NCBI GenBank assembly: GCA_000985875.1
Contig: CCRI01000006.1
Location: 220,882-284,881, forward strand
Source of the DNA: Neorhizobium galegae bv. officinalis
GTDB lineage: Bacteria > Pseudomonadota > Alphaproteobacteria > Rhizobiales > Rhizobiaceae
Reading direction: 5' to 3'
Length of the DNA stretch: 64,000 nucleotides
The translations under genes were made by a program, and so were the position numbers. The notes under the pieces were generated by a model, which searched no databases, was not told the origin of the DNA, and saw only the letters and a list, made by a program, of their open reading frames with translations. This document shows positions 27,148 through 35,729 of this stretch, piece after piece (the stretch's first letter is position 1; the number at the start of each line of letters is the position of its first letter).

Positions 27148-28506
27148 TTACTTCGCAGCCAAAAACTCACCGACCTCAAGCACGCTGAACTCGTTGTTGT
27201 CGGCCTTGTCGATGGCGCGGCCTGCCGAGAAGGGCAGGTTGTTGTCGTTGCCGATGATGATGTGGGTGGCGTCGATGACATCGACGTTCTCGATCGTCAC
27301 GAAAGGCATGTCGTAGACGCCGGCGACACTGCCGGCCTTCTTCTTGTTGTCCGGGTCCTGGATGTTCATCAGGTCGATATAGCCGATCTTGCGGACGGCC
27401 TTGCCGACATTGGCGTCGGTCATTTCGATCTTGTAGACGCGCTTGTGCTTGGCCGGTGCGTTGAAGCAGGTCGGCTCCGGCTTTGCCGGGTCGGCGCAGG
27501 GCTTGTCGGCGGTGCCGGCACCGTTGTCTCGCTCGATGACGAGAGCGGTGGTCGCGTCGATCATGTTGAAGTCGCCGATGGCTTCGCCGCCCTTGGAGAG
27601 CGGGTAGAGCCAGGAGCGGCCGGTCCATTTCTTGGAGGCGACGTCGAACTCGATGACGCGCAGTGCCGTCAGCCCCTCTGCGTCTTCGACCTTGCCGTCT
27701 TCCTTGTAGAGCGGGCCTTCGAGCAGGCCGTAGAGCTTGGCTCCGTCCTTGGACATGGCAAGACCTTCATAACCGCCGGAGCGCTTCACGTTGAAAACCG
27801 GTACCTTGGCGACCGGGTTCGCCTGCAGCTGCACGAGCGGGCTGTCGGGAGACGTGACCGGCTTGCCGTCGACCGTGGTGGCGACGACGTCGGTCAGCCG
27901 GCCCTGCATGTCGACCTTGATCAGGTAGGGGCCGAACTCGTCGCCGAGCCAGAAGCCGTCGGCAACCGGCTGGATCGATTCGATGTCGAAATCGGCGCCG
28001 GTGAGGTAACGGGTTTCCGAAGCTTCCGTGACGATCGGGAACGGCGCGATCTTGTTCGGGTCGGAGAGGAAGACGTTCTTGACGACTTCGGCCTTGTTGG
28101 CGGCCCAGTCGAATTTCATCTGGTGCAGGAACAGCATGGCGTCGGAGGAATTGGTCTTGCCGCCGAAACCGTTGTCCGACAGCGTCCAGAAGGTGCCGTC
28201 GGCCATGGTCTTGATGCCGGAGAAACCCTGGACCGGCTGGCCGTCGAGCGGCAGCTTGACGTCCGTCACGCGGGCGCCGTCCTTGCCCGGCAGCGTGCCG
28301 AGGGCTTCGGTACGCTTGCGGTCGGCGGTGGTGAACTTGCCGGAGGTCTTGAGGAACGCCGGCGCATCGGCCGGAGCCGGAACGACCGTGTTGGCGGGCA
28401 GGATCGCCTGGCCGGTGAGCTTGGCCGGGAAAACCTTGTCGTCGGCGGAAGCAGAGCCGCCGATCAGCGCGGCAAGCGCGACGGTAGCGAGCAGAATTTT
28501 GGTCAT
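27148..28506 (-). CDS. Secreted esterase/phytase-like beta-propeller protein
   Basis: The 452-residue product has a signal peptide at about 1-21 (ending SASA). The body matches the esterase-like activity of phytase family (phytase-like domain): GFSGIKTMADGTFWTLSDNG, FWLGDEFGPYLIKVDMQGRL, GYEGLAMSKDGAKLYGLLE and NMIDATTALVIERDN are the repeated beta-propeller blades. Members are periplasmic or secreted and have been linked to phosphate ester hydrolysis. The ATG at 28506 has AGGGTGATCCC upstream. It stands alone. Confidence 0.85.
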   Translation of the reverse strand: MTKILLATVALAALIGGSASADDKVFPAKLTGQAILPANTVVPAPADAPAFLKTSGKFTTADRKRTEALGTLPGKDGARVTDVKLPLDGQPVQGFSGIKTMADGTFWTLSDNGFGGKTNSSDAMLFLHQMKFDWAANKAEVVKNVFLSDPNKIAPFPIVTEASETRYLTGADFDIESIQPVADGFWLGDEFGPYLIKVDMQGRLTDVVATTVDGKPVTSPDSPLVQLQANPVAKVPVFNVKRSGGYEGLAMSKDGAKLYGLLEGPLYKEDGKVEDAEGLTALRVIEFDVASKKWTGRSWLYPLSKGGEAIGDFNMIDATTALVIERDNGAGTADKPCADPAKPEPTCFNAPAKHKRVYKIEMTDANVGKAVRKIGYIDLMNIQDPDNKKKAGSVAGVYDMPFVTIENVDVIDATHIIIGNDNNLPFSAGRAIDKADNNEFSVLEVGEFLAAK

Positions 28507-28635
28507 GGGATCACCCTGTTGGTTGGCGCGTCAAAGACGCCAACCGGTTAAGGCGAGTGCATGACGGCGAGGTGATGGAAGATTGACGCTTCGATGAAGC
28601 TTTGATGACGGTAATTTCACAAATGCCACGAGAGC

Positions 28636-29592
28636 TTAGGCGCTGCGCGTGAGCGCCATCCAGCGGCCCGGCGTCATGCCGAATGTCTTCTTGAAATGAC
28701 GGGTGAAATGCGCCTGATCGGCAAAGCCCGTATCGACCGCGACATCCGCCAGCGTGCCGCCCTGTGACAGCAGGACCTTCGCCCGGTCGAGCCGGCGCAT
28801 GACGAGGTAGCGGTGTGGGCTGGTGCCGAGAAGCTTCCGGAATTGCCTGGCGGTGGTGTAGCGGTCTAAGCCGCTGACCTCCTCCAGTTCTTCGGAAGAG
28901 ATTGTTCGGTCAGAATTCGCCTGCAGGTAATCGCGGCAGCGCAGAACCGCCTGCTGCGCGCGCGGGGTGCCCGGTGCACCACCCCTGCCGTCCGCATGGC
29001 GCCACAGGCTTGTTGCCATGCGGTCGATCAGGTCGTCGAGCAACAGGTCCCGCGGTTCGGCCTCGAGATCGTCCAGGGCTTCGGCAAGGCACTGCCGGAA
29101 TTCCGCATCCGCGATGATCGGGTTAGGCACGAAGGGCAGGCCGCGCGACCCGCCGGCCGCCTCGATCAGCCGCTCCGGCGGCAGGTAGAGCATGCGGTAG
29201 CGCAGCCCGGCGTCGGTGCCGGCCGCTCCGTCATGCACCTCGTCCGGATGCAACACGATGACATTGCCGGGCAGGCTGGCGCGGGCGGCTCCGCGATACT
29301 GGAAGGTCTGTACGCCGGAAAGCGTCAGCCCGATCGCATAGGTGTCGTGGCGATGCGGCTCGAAACCGAGCCCGTGGAACCGTGCCTCGATCCGCTCGAT
29401 GCCGCGCGAGGAGGGCGCCTGGACGATGCCGTCAGGCGCGCCTTTTGCGCTGCCGTCAGGCGCGCGCCCTGCGCTGCCGCCGGATGTGCTTGCGGCGCTG
29501 CACGAACGTTCAAGACCCGCGGCATCGGCTGCCGCTATCTCGTCAGTTCTTGCATGACCTTTGGCATAACCTTCGACGGAGTTGTTCTTCAT
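28636..29592 (-). CDS. AraC-family transcriptional regulator
   Basis: The 318-residue product has an N-terminal cupin-type sensor (EPHRHDTYAIGLTLSGVQTF, then LPGNVIVLHPDEVHDG) and a C-terminal double helix-turn-helix ending VAVDTGFADQAHFTRHFKKT and PGRWMAL, the standard AraC signature. About 60 low-complexity residues precede the sensor. They include an 8-codon tandem duplication, and no in-frame start exists within them, so the ATG at 29592 is the shortest option. That ATG overlaps the divergent DUF2000 start (CATG). No ribosome site is visible. It probably controls DUF2000 (inference). Confidence 0.82.
   Translation of the reverse strand: MKNNSVEGYAKGHARTDEIAAADAAGLERSCSAASTSGGSAGRAPDGSAKGAPDGIVQAPSSRGIERIEARFHGLGFEPHRHDTYAIGLTLSGVQTFQYRGAARASLPGNVIVLHPDEVHDGAAGTDAGLRYRMLYLPPERLIEAAGGSRGLPFVPNPIIADAEFRQCLAEALDDLEAEPRDLLLDDLIDRMATSLWRHADGRGGAPGTPRAQQAVLRCRDYLQANSDRTISSEELEEVSGLDRYTTARQFRKLLGTSPHRYLVMRRLDRAKVLLSQGGTLADVAVDTGFADQAHFTRHFKKTFGMTPGRWMALTRSA
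29427..29474. repeat. 24-bp tandem duplication inside AraC gene
   Basis: Two adjacent 24-base units starting TGCCGTCAGGCGCG are 20/24 identical, and a third partial unit begins TGCCGCCGG. On the coding strand they give Ala-Pro-Asp-Gly-Ser-Ala repeats in the linker before the sensor domain. The length is a multiple of 3, so the frame is kept. Confidence 0.85.
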
Positions 29593-29998
29593 GTTCGATA
29601 CCAAGATCGCGATCGTGCTTCGCGATGACCTCGCCCCCTGGCAGGAGCTCAACGTGACCGCGTTTCTGACGAGCGGCATCATTGCGCAAAATCCCGCGAT
29701 CATTGGTGAAGCATATCGGGATGCGGCGGGCCATGTCTACAATCCGATGAGCATCCAGCCGATCGTGGTACTGACCGCCGACCAGGAGACGCTGCGCACC
29801 ATCCATCGGCGCTCGCTGGAACGGCAGGTCACGACGTCGGCCTATATCGAGGAAATGTTCTCGACGGGACATGATGCGGCCAATCGCGAGGTATTCGCGC
29901 AGTTCTCGCCGGAGGATGCGAAACTGGTCGGCATAGCGCTTAGGGCCGAGAAGAAGATCGCCGACAAGATTACCAAAGGCTCGAAAATGCATAAGTGA
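29591..29998 (+). CDS. DUF2000 family protein
   Basis: The 135-residue product matches the DUF2000 family: FDTKIAIVLRDDLAPWQELN at the start and LVGIALRAEKKIADKITKGS near the end. The fold resembles peptidyl-tRNA hydrolase 2, but the function is not established. The ATG at 29591 has GGAG nine bases upstream, which lies inside the divergent AraC gene; the TTG at 29582 is too close to that site. Its 3' end overlaps the convergent membrane protein gene by 29 bases. Confidence 0.8.
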   Translation: MFDTKIAIVLRDDLAPWQELNVTAFLTSGIIAQNPAIIGEAYRDAAGHVYNPMSIQPIVVLTADQETLRTIHRRSLERQVTTSAYIEEMFSTGHDAANREVFAQFSPEDAKLVGIALRAEKKIADKITKGSKMHK

Positions 29999-30287
29999 CT
30001 GCGGAGAACATATTCTTCGGAATGATCCAGAGCGCGGCGATCGGCGTGGCCGAGGCCACGACATAGGCGGCGAAGCTCAACAGCAAGTAGTTGATCCAGG
30101 CAGTTGGCCGCGAGGTTCCGAGACCTGCGAGGGCGACGAGCAGGTTGGCGGCGCAGATCACCCGGATGATCGGGCGGATCCAGAGCGGCGAAAAGGCTCC
30201 AAGGCCCGGCGCTTCCATGAGGAGGACGAGCAACAGCGAGAGCAGGACGACGACTGCGATCAGGACATTCGATGTCGGGTAGCGCAT
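29970..30287 (-). CDS. Small integral membrane protein, unknown
   Basis: The 105-residue product has three predicted transmembrane segments: about residues 8-26 (VLIAVVVLLSLLLVLLMEA), 38-57 and 66-88. I recognise no family. The ATG at 30287 is preceded by GGAG six bases upstream and was preferred over a longer frame reaching 30395, which would add a non-hydrophobic, unconserved extension. The last 29 bases overlap the convergent DUF2000 gene. Confidence 0.65.
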   Translation of the reverse strand: MRYPTSNVLIAVVVLLSLLLVLLMEAPGLGAFSPLWIRPIIRVICAANLLVALAGLGTSRPTAWINYLLLSFAAYVVASATPIAALWIIPKNMFSAVTYAFSSLW

Positions 30288-30385
30288 CGGTCGCTCCGGA
30301 CTTGGGGCATGGATGGGCTCGCGTTGAAAAGCGCCTGCCGAATGGATATCATGAAAACAAGCAATATCTGATCGGAGGTGAGCTG

Positions 30386-30658
30386 ATGAATGCAATCACC
30401 ATACGAAACCTGTCCGACGAAGTCAGCCGCGCATTGGAAGCTCGCGCGGTTAGAAATGGAACGACTGCGGAAGCTGAAATCGAGCAGATTTTGGAGGAAG
30501 TGCTGCTGCCGAAGGAGCCGATCGCCCACGATGTCTCGCAGGCGGTAGAATCGCTGCAACTCGGGACAGCGTTGTGGGAGCTCGGCCAGGAATTCGGCGG
30601 GCTAGACTTGGACATTACGCGTGATCCTGCTCCGATCAGGCCGGCCTCGTTCGAATGA
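30386..30658 (+). CDS. FitA-like ribbon-helix-helix antitoxin
   Basis: The 90-residue product has the N-terminal ribbon-helix-helix (ITIRNLSDEVSRALEARAVR then GTTAEAEIEQILEEVL) of FitA/StbC antitoxins. Its C-terminal tail should bind and block the PIN toxin. The ATG at 30386 has a strong GGAGG site. Its stop overlaps the toxin ATG (ATGA). FitA-type proteins normally repress their own promoter; no clear operator was identified upstream. Confidence 0.85.
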   Translation: MNAITIRNLSDEVSRALEARAVRNGTTAEAEIEQILEEVLLPKEPIAHDVSQAVESLQLGTALWELGQEFGGLDLDITRDPAPIRPASFE

Positions 30659-31074
30659 TCGTTCTCGACACGAATGTGATTTCTGAGCCGGCAAAGCCGA
30701 TACCCAATCAATCCGTCGTCACGTGGCTGAACGCTCAGCCCGCCGAGACACTCTATTTGACGGCAACGAGCTTGGCGGAACTGTTCGCCGGAATCGAGAT
30801 ATTACCGGATGGCAAGAGGAAGGCGCAGGTCCATCAGAGAATGTCAGATCTAGTCGGGATGTTCTTCGGCCCGAGAATCCTGTCATTCGACCGGGATGCT
30901 GCAATCGCCTATGCCTTGATCATGGCGCTGGCGACCCAAAAGGGGCGAGCTATTTCATTCGCCGACGGTCAGATCGCCGCGATAGCCCAGGTCCACAGGT
31001 TCACCGTCGCCACCCGGGATACCGCGCCGTTCGAAGCGGCGGGCATTCCGGTCATCAATCCCTGGAAGCTCTAA
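30655..31074 (+). CDS. FitB/VapC-type PIN-domain toxin
   Basis: The 139-residue product is a PIN-domain ribonuclease. The acidic metal site is visible: Asp5 in IVLDTNVISE, Glu in TSLAELFAGIE, and Asp in ISFADGQIAAIA, then the late Asp in ATRDTAPF. Such toxins cleave RNA when free of antitoxin. It is coupled to the antitoxin by a 4-base overlap. Its stop overlaps the convergent rnd stop by 4 bases (CTAA), so the pair is tightly inserted beside a core gene. Confidence 0.88.
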   Translation: MIVLDTNVISEPAKPIPNQSVVTWLNAQPAETLYLTATSLAELFAGIEILPDGKRKAQVHQRMSDLVGMFFGPRILSFDRDAAIAYALIMALATQKGRAISFADGQIAAIAQVHRFTVATRDTAPFEAAGIPVINPWKL

Positions 31075-32216
31075 AGCTCCACCGCCTCGACCTTCTTGTT
31101 GACGAAGCGAAGGGCCACGCCGCCACTGATCAGTTTCAAGGCGGTTTCGCCGAAAAGGTCGCGGCGCCAGCCGTGCAAGGCTCCGACATCGGCGGCCTCG
31201 CCTTCGGCGGCGATCCTTTCGAGATCGTCGGTGTTGGCGATGATCTTAGCGGCGACGCCCTGCTTGTCGGAGATCAGCTTCAGGAGAACCTTCAGCAGCT
31301 CGACGGCGGCGGCGGTGCCTTCCGGGACATGCACATGTTTCGGCGCATGCGGCATCTCGGTCTTCGGCAGGGCGAGCGCGGCATTGACCGCTTCGATGAT
31401 GGCGGTGCCGGAGGCAGAGCGCTCCCAACCCTTCGGAATGGTGCGGAGCCGTGACATGGCTTCCACGTCCTTCGGCTGCTGCTGGGCGATCTCGTAGATC
31501 GCGTCGTCCTTCAGCACGCGGGAACGCGGCACGTTGCGGCTGCGGGCTTCGCGCTCGCGCCAGGCGGCGACGTATTTCAGGACGGCGAGTTCGGCCGGCT
31601 TGCGCAGTCGCGACTTGAGGCGCGCCCAGGCGTCGTCGGGATGCAGGTCATAGGTGCCGGGCGATTCCAGCACGGCCATTTCCTCGGTCAGCCACAGCGC
31701 CCTGCCTTCCCGTTCGAGCTGGGCCTTGAGGAAGAGATAGACGTCGCGCAGATGGGTGACGTCGGCCAGCGCATATTCGAGCTGCTTGTCGGAAAGCGGC
31801 CGGCGGCTCCAGTCAGTGAAGCGCGAGGACTTGTCGATATGGACGTCCTTGATGCGGCTGACTAGCTGATCATAGGAGACCGAATCCCCGAAGCCACAGA
31901 CCATGGCGGCGACCTGGGTGTCGAAGATCGGATGCGGCACCAGATTGCCGAGATGGTAGATGATTTCGATATCCTGGCGGGCGGCGTGAAACACCTTGGT
32001 GACGGCGGGATTGGCCATCAGCTCGAAAAAGGGTTTCAGGCTCAGCCCCTTGGCGAGCGGATCGACAAGGACTTCGACAGTCGGGCTTGCCATCTGGATG
32101 AGGCACAGCTCAGGCCAGAAGGTCGTTTCCCGGAGGAACTCGGTATCGATAGTGATGAAGTCCGATTGGGCCAGCTGGATGCAGGCTTCTTCGAGTGCGG
32201 CGGTCGTTTGGATCAT
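31071..32216 (-). CDS. rnd: Ribonuclease D
   Basis: The 381-residue product is a 3'-5' exoribonuclease active in tRNA 3'-end maturation. The DEDDy exonuclease motifs are complete: FITIDTEFLRE, FHAARQDIEIIYHL, and YALADVTHLRDVY with the Tyr. An HRDC domain follows (about 205-285: LAVLKYVAAWREREARSRNVPRSR). The ATG at 32216 was chosen; a GTG four codons upstream (32228) is equally possible, and neither has a strong ribosome site. Confidence 0.95.
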   Translation of the reverse strand: MIQTTAALEEACIQLAQSDFITIDTEFLRETTFWPELCLIQMASPTVEVLVDPLAKGLSLKPFFELMANPAVTKVFHAARQDIEIIYHLGNLVPHPIFDTQVAAMVCGFGDSVSYDQLVSRIKDVHIDKSSRFTDWSRRPLSDKQLEYALADVTHLRDVYLFLKAQLEREGRALWLTEEMAVLESPGTYDLHPDDAWARLKSRLRKPAELAVLKYVAAWREREARSRNVPRSRVLKDDAIYEIAQQQPKDVEAMSRLRTIPKGWERSASGTAIIEAVNAALALPKTEMPHAPKHVHVPEGTAAAVELLKVLLKLISDKQGVAAKIIANTDDLERIAAEGEAADVGALHGWRRDLFGETALKLISGGVALRFVNKKVEAVEL

Positions 32217-32293
32217 CGTTTCATTCACGTGAGGGTGATCAACCTTCCTTCTCCTTCCGGCCGCATATGTCAATACGGAACGGTGTTTAAGCG

Positions 32294-33532
32294 TTACTCG
32301 CGCTCGTCTTTATCGGGCGGGCCGGCGAGCCGGTTGAAATAAGCCGATGTCCGGAGCAATGCCCGAAACCGCCAGGAACGCTCCGACGGGGGCACGGAGG
32401 GACGCGCCCGCATGCGCCTCAAGGTGAAGATCATGAAGCCGAGGAAGATGAACGAGGTGTAGGCGAAAAAGGCGCGTGGCCCGAAATACTGCAGCAGGAT
32501 CGAGGCGAGAAGCGGCCCGATGGTGGCGCCGACCGACCAGTAGAACAACAGGCCGGCCGACACCAGCGCATGCTCGCCGGGCTTGGCGTAATCGTTCCCA
32601 TGCGCCGAGCATAGCGAATAGAGCGGCATCGAGAAGGCGCCGAACAGGAAGACGCTGACGATATTGGCGGTCTCGTTGGTACCCGCCCCGAAGGAGAGGT
32701 AGGCGCCTGTTATGATCGAGCCGATCGTCGTCCACAGGATGACACGGCGCCGGTCGAGCCGGTCGGAATAAAGGCCGAGCGGATATTGCAGCACCACGCC
32801 GCCAATGATGCCGGCGCTCATGAAAGTGGCGATCGAGGTGATGCTCATGCCGATCTCCGCCGCATAGATCGGCCCGATATTGCGGAAGGCCGCCATAGAC
32901 AGGCCGACCGAGATGACGCCGACGACCGCCAGCGGTGAGATGCGCCACACAGCCTTCAGGTCGAACGTGATCGTTTCCGGCGGCGCGGGGCTCGACTTGT
33001 CGGCAATCGAGATCGGCACCAGCGACAGGATCAGCGCGATCGCGATGATGTTGAAGATGACCGGCCCTTCGATGCCGACGGTCGGGATGATGTATTGCGC
33101 CACCGTCACCGAGCCGAGGTCGACGAAACGGTAGATGGAGAGCGTACGGGCCCGGTTGGCGTTGGTGACTTTGGCGTTGATCCAGCTCTCGACCGTTGCA
33201 AACAGGCTGGCGACCGCAAGGCCGATCACGAAGCGCATCGCGAACCAGAAGGTCGGGTCGATGATCATCGATAGCCCGATCGAAGCGGATGCGGTGACCG
33301 CCGCCATGGCGGAGAAGGTGCGGATATGGCCGATCTGCCGGAGCAGCGGCGTCACATACATACAGCCAACGGCGAAGCCGATGCTGTAGCCGGCGCCGAT
33401 CATGCCGATGGTCGACGGCGAAAACCCCTCGGCCGAGCCTCGCAGCGCGATATAGGTTCCCTGAAGTCCGTTGCCGCCGATGAGGATGCCTGCGGTGACG
33501 AGAAGGGGGATCAGCGGACGGATATGGCTCAT
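32294..33532 (-). CDS. Major facilitator superfamily transporter
   Basis: The 412-residue product has about twelve hydrophobic segments. The first half resembles YcaD/UMF-type MFS carriers (LVTAGILIGGNGLQGTYIALRG, then FVIGLAVASLFATVESWIN). The cytoplasmic loop GLYSDRLDRRRVILW is the MFS G-x3-D-R-x-[DG]-RR motif. Substrate is unknown. The ATG at 33532 begins just before the first segment; no clear ribosome site supports it, and an ATG near 33602 would add a soluble tail. Confidence 0.82.
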   Translation of the reverse strand: MSHIRPLIPLLVTAGILIGGNGLQGTYIALRGSAEGFSPSTIGMIGAGYSIGFAVGCMYVTPLLRQIGHIRTFSAMAAVTASASIGLSMIIDPTFWFAMRFVIGLAVASLFATVESWINAKVTNANRARTLSIYRFVDLGSVTVAQYIIPTVGIEGPVIFNIIAIALILSLVPISIADKSSPAPPETITFDLKAVWRISPLAVVGVISVGLSMAAFRNIGPIYAAEIGMSITSIATFMSAGIIGGVVLQYPLGLYSDRLDRRRVILWTTIGSIITGAYLSFGAGTNETANIVSVFLFGAFSMPLYSLCSAHGNDYAKPGEHALVSAGLLFYWSVGATIGPLLASILLQYFGPRAFFAYTSFIFLGFMIFTLRRMRARPSVPPSERSWRFRALLRTSAYFNRLAGPPDKDERE

Positions 33533-33869
33533 TGGGGAGGGCTTTGCAGGGGAATCGGGAGAGGTTTTGGGCGGTTCTACCCGTTCTATATCCCGAACCA
33601 TCGGCAGGGCCAGCGATAAGCGACATGCCCGGTCTTTCTGATGTGAGCGCCTTAGGGAGAGGGCTATGCGCGGCCTGTTCGGGGTCGCCGCGGGACGCTG
33701 ACCGCAACTGGATGTCCCGTCATTCCGTAGCGGCGTTTTGGGCGGCAGATCGGTTCTGCCTTGACAAAGCATGTCCATCATGCGCTTTTCCCGCCGATTT
33801 TCCATAAAGCCGGCAGGCCGTGCTACGCACGCCGAAAGACCGCAAAACTTAACCGTCCAGGATACTGAA
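33533..33869. other. Intergenic region between MFS gene and aspS
   Basis: About 337 bases separate the divergent starts. I see no gene with a ribosome site and no strong hairpin. CTTGAC at 33760-33765 could be the -35 of an aspS promoter, but the sequence 17 bases later (CGCTTT) is a poor -10. Confidence 0.5.
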
Positions 33870-35660
33870 ATGCACCGTTACCGCAGCCATACCTGTGCCG
33901 CCCTCAAGAAGTCCGACGTCGGATCGACCGTCCGCCTGTCCGGCTGGGTGCATCGCGTGCGAGATCACGGCGGCGTGCTGTTCATCGACCTTCGCGACCA
34001 TTACGGCATGACCCAGGTCGTCGCCGATCCGGACAGCCCCGCCTTCAAGACCGCCGAAATCGTTCGCGGCGAGTGGGTCATCCGCATCGACGGCCTCGTC
34101 AAGGCGCGCTCGGAAGACACCGTCAACAAGGGCATGGCGACCGGCGAGATCGAACTCTACGCCCAGGAGATCGAAGTGCTCTCCGCGGCCAAGGAACTGC
34201 CGCTGCCGGTGTTCGGCGAGCCGGACTATCCGGAAGACGTGCGCCTCAAGTACCGCTTCCTCGACCTGCGCCGCGAAACCCTGCACCGGAACATCGTCAA
34301 GCGCACCCAGATCATTTCCGACATGCGCCGCCGCATGGGCGAGATCGGTTTCGCCGAATATTCGACGCCGATCCTGACCGCGTCGTCGCCGGAAGGCGCG
34401 CGCGACTTCCTGGTGCCGAGCCGCATCCATGAAGGCAAGTTCTTCGCGCTGCCGCAGGCGCCGCAGCAGTACAAGCAGCTGCTGATGGTCGCCGGTTTCG
34501 ACCGTTATTTCCAGATCGCTCCCTGCTTCCGCGACGAAGACCCGCGCGCCGACCGGCTGCCGGGCGAGTTCTACCAGCTCGACCTGGAAATGAGCTTCGT
34601 CACCCAGGAAGACGTCTGGAACACGATGGGTCCTGTGATGACCGGCGTGTTCGAACAGTTCGCCGAAGGCAAGCCGGTCACCAAGGACTGGCCGCGCATT
34701 CCCTATGACGTGGCGATCCGCAAATACGGCTCCGACAAGCCGGACCTGCGCAACCCGATCGAGATGCAGGCCGTCACCGAACATTTCGCCGGCTCCGGCT
34801 TCAAGGTGTTCGCGGGCATGATCGCTTCGAACCCGAAGGTCGAAGTCTGGGCGATCCCGGCCAAGACCGGCGGTAGCCGCGCATTCTGCGACCGCATGAA
34901 CGCCTGGGCGCAGTCGACCGGCCAGCCGGGCCTCGGCTACATCTTCTGGCGCAAGGAAGGCGACAAGCTTGAAGGCGCTGGCCCGCTCGCCAAGAACATC
35001 GGCGAGGAACGCACCGAGGCGATCCGCACCCAGCTCGGCCTCGATGACGGCGATGCCTGCTTCTTCGTCGCCGGCGACCCGGCCAAGTTCTACAAGTTTG
35101 CAGGCGAAGCCCGCACCCGCGCGGGTGAGGAACTGAACCTTGTCGACCGCGACCGTTTCGAGATGTGCTGGATCGTCGACTTCCCGTTCTACGAATGGAG
35201 CGAGGAAGAAAAGAAGCTCGATTTCGCCCACAACCCCTTCTCCATGCCGCAGGGCGGCATCGAGGCGCTGGAAAACCAGGATCCGCTGACGATCAAGGCA
35301 TTCCAGTATGACGCGGTGTGCAACGGCTTCGAAATCGCTTCGGGTTCGATCCGCAACCAGTCGCCGGAACTGATGGTCAAGGCCTTCGAAAAGGTCGGCC
35401 TCAGCCAGGCGGATGTCGAGGACCGATTCGGCGGCATGTACCGCGCCTTCCAGTACGGCGCCCCTCCGCATGGCGGCGCTGCTTTCGGCATCGACCGTAT
35501 CGTCATGCTGCTCGTGGGCGCCAAGAACCTGCGCGAAGTGACGCTGTTCCCGATGAACCAGCAGGCCCAGGATCTGCTGATGGGCGCCCCGTCGCCGGCA
35601 ACGCCGCAGCAGCTGCGCGAACTGGCCATCCGGGTGGTTCCGACGCCGAAGAAGGACTGA
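33870..35660 (+). CDS. aspS: Aspartate--tRNA(Asp/Asn) ligase
   Basis: The 596-residue product is a bacterial-type AspRS. The N-terminal anticodon-binding OB fold includes [20 protein letters not shown]. The class II motifs follow: motif 2 [19 protein letters not shown] and motif 3 [14 protein letters not shown], plus the GAD insertion domain in between. Many alphaproteobacteria use this enzyme for both Asp and Asn tRNAs with GatCAB; whether this one is non-discriminating is inferred. The ATG at 33870 is the only start that keeps the conserved MHRYRSH opening. A strong terminator follows. Confidence 0.96.
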   Translation: MHRYRSHTCAALKKSDVGSTVRLSGWVHRVRDHGGVLFIDLRDHYGMTQVVADPDSPAFKTAEIVRGEWVIRIDGLVKARSEDTVNKGMATGEIELYAQEIEVLSAAKELPLPVFGEPDYPEDVRLKYRFLDLRRETLHRNIVKRTQIISDMRRRMGEIGFAEYSTPILTASSPEGARDFLVPSRIHEGKFFALPQAPQQYKQLLMVAGFDRYFQIAPCFRDEDPRADRLPGEFYQLDLEMSFVTQEDVWNTMGPVMTGVFEQFAEGKPVTKDWPRIPYDVAIRKYGSDKPDLRNPIEMQAVTEHFAGSGFKVFAGMIASNPKVEVWAIPAKTGGSRAFCDRMNAWAQSTGQPGLGYIFWRKEGDKLEGAGPLAKNIGEERTEAIRTQLGLDDGDACFFVAGDPAKFYKFAGEARTRAGEELNLVDRDRFEMCWIVDFPFYEWSEEEKKLDFAHNPFSMPQGGIEALENQDPLTIKAFQYDAVCNGFEIASGSIRNQSPELMVKAFEKVGLSQADVEDRFGGMYRAFQYGAPPHGGAAFGIDRIVMLLVGAKNLREVTLFPMNQQAQDLLMGAPSPATPQQLRELAIRVVPTPKKD

Positions 35661-35677
35661 GTTCTTGCAAGAACACA

Positions 35678-35704
35678 AAAGCCCGGCCATGCGCCGGGCT
35701 TTTT
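35678..35704 (+). terminator. Rho-independent terminator after aspS
   Basis: AAAGCCCGGC pairs with GCCGGGCTTT around a 5-base loop and ends in a short T-run. The flanking A-run and T-run make it usable in both directions, and the next gene is convergent. Confidence 0.9.
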
Positions 35705-35729
35705 GATTCAATCTCTGAGGATGATGGAT

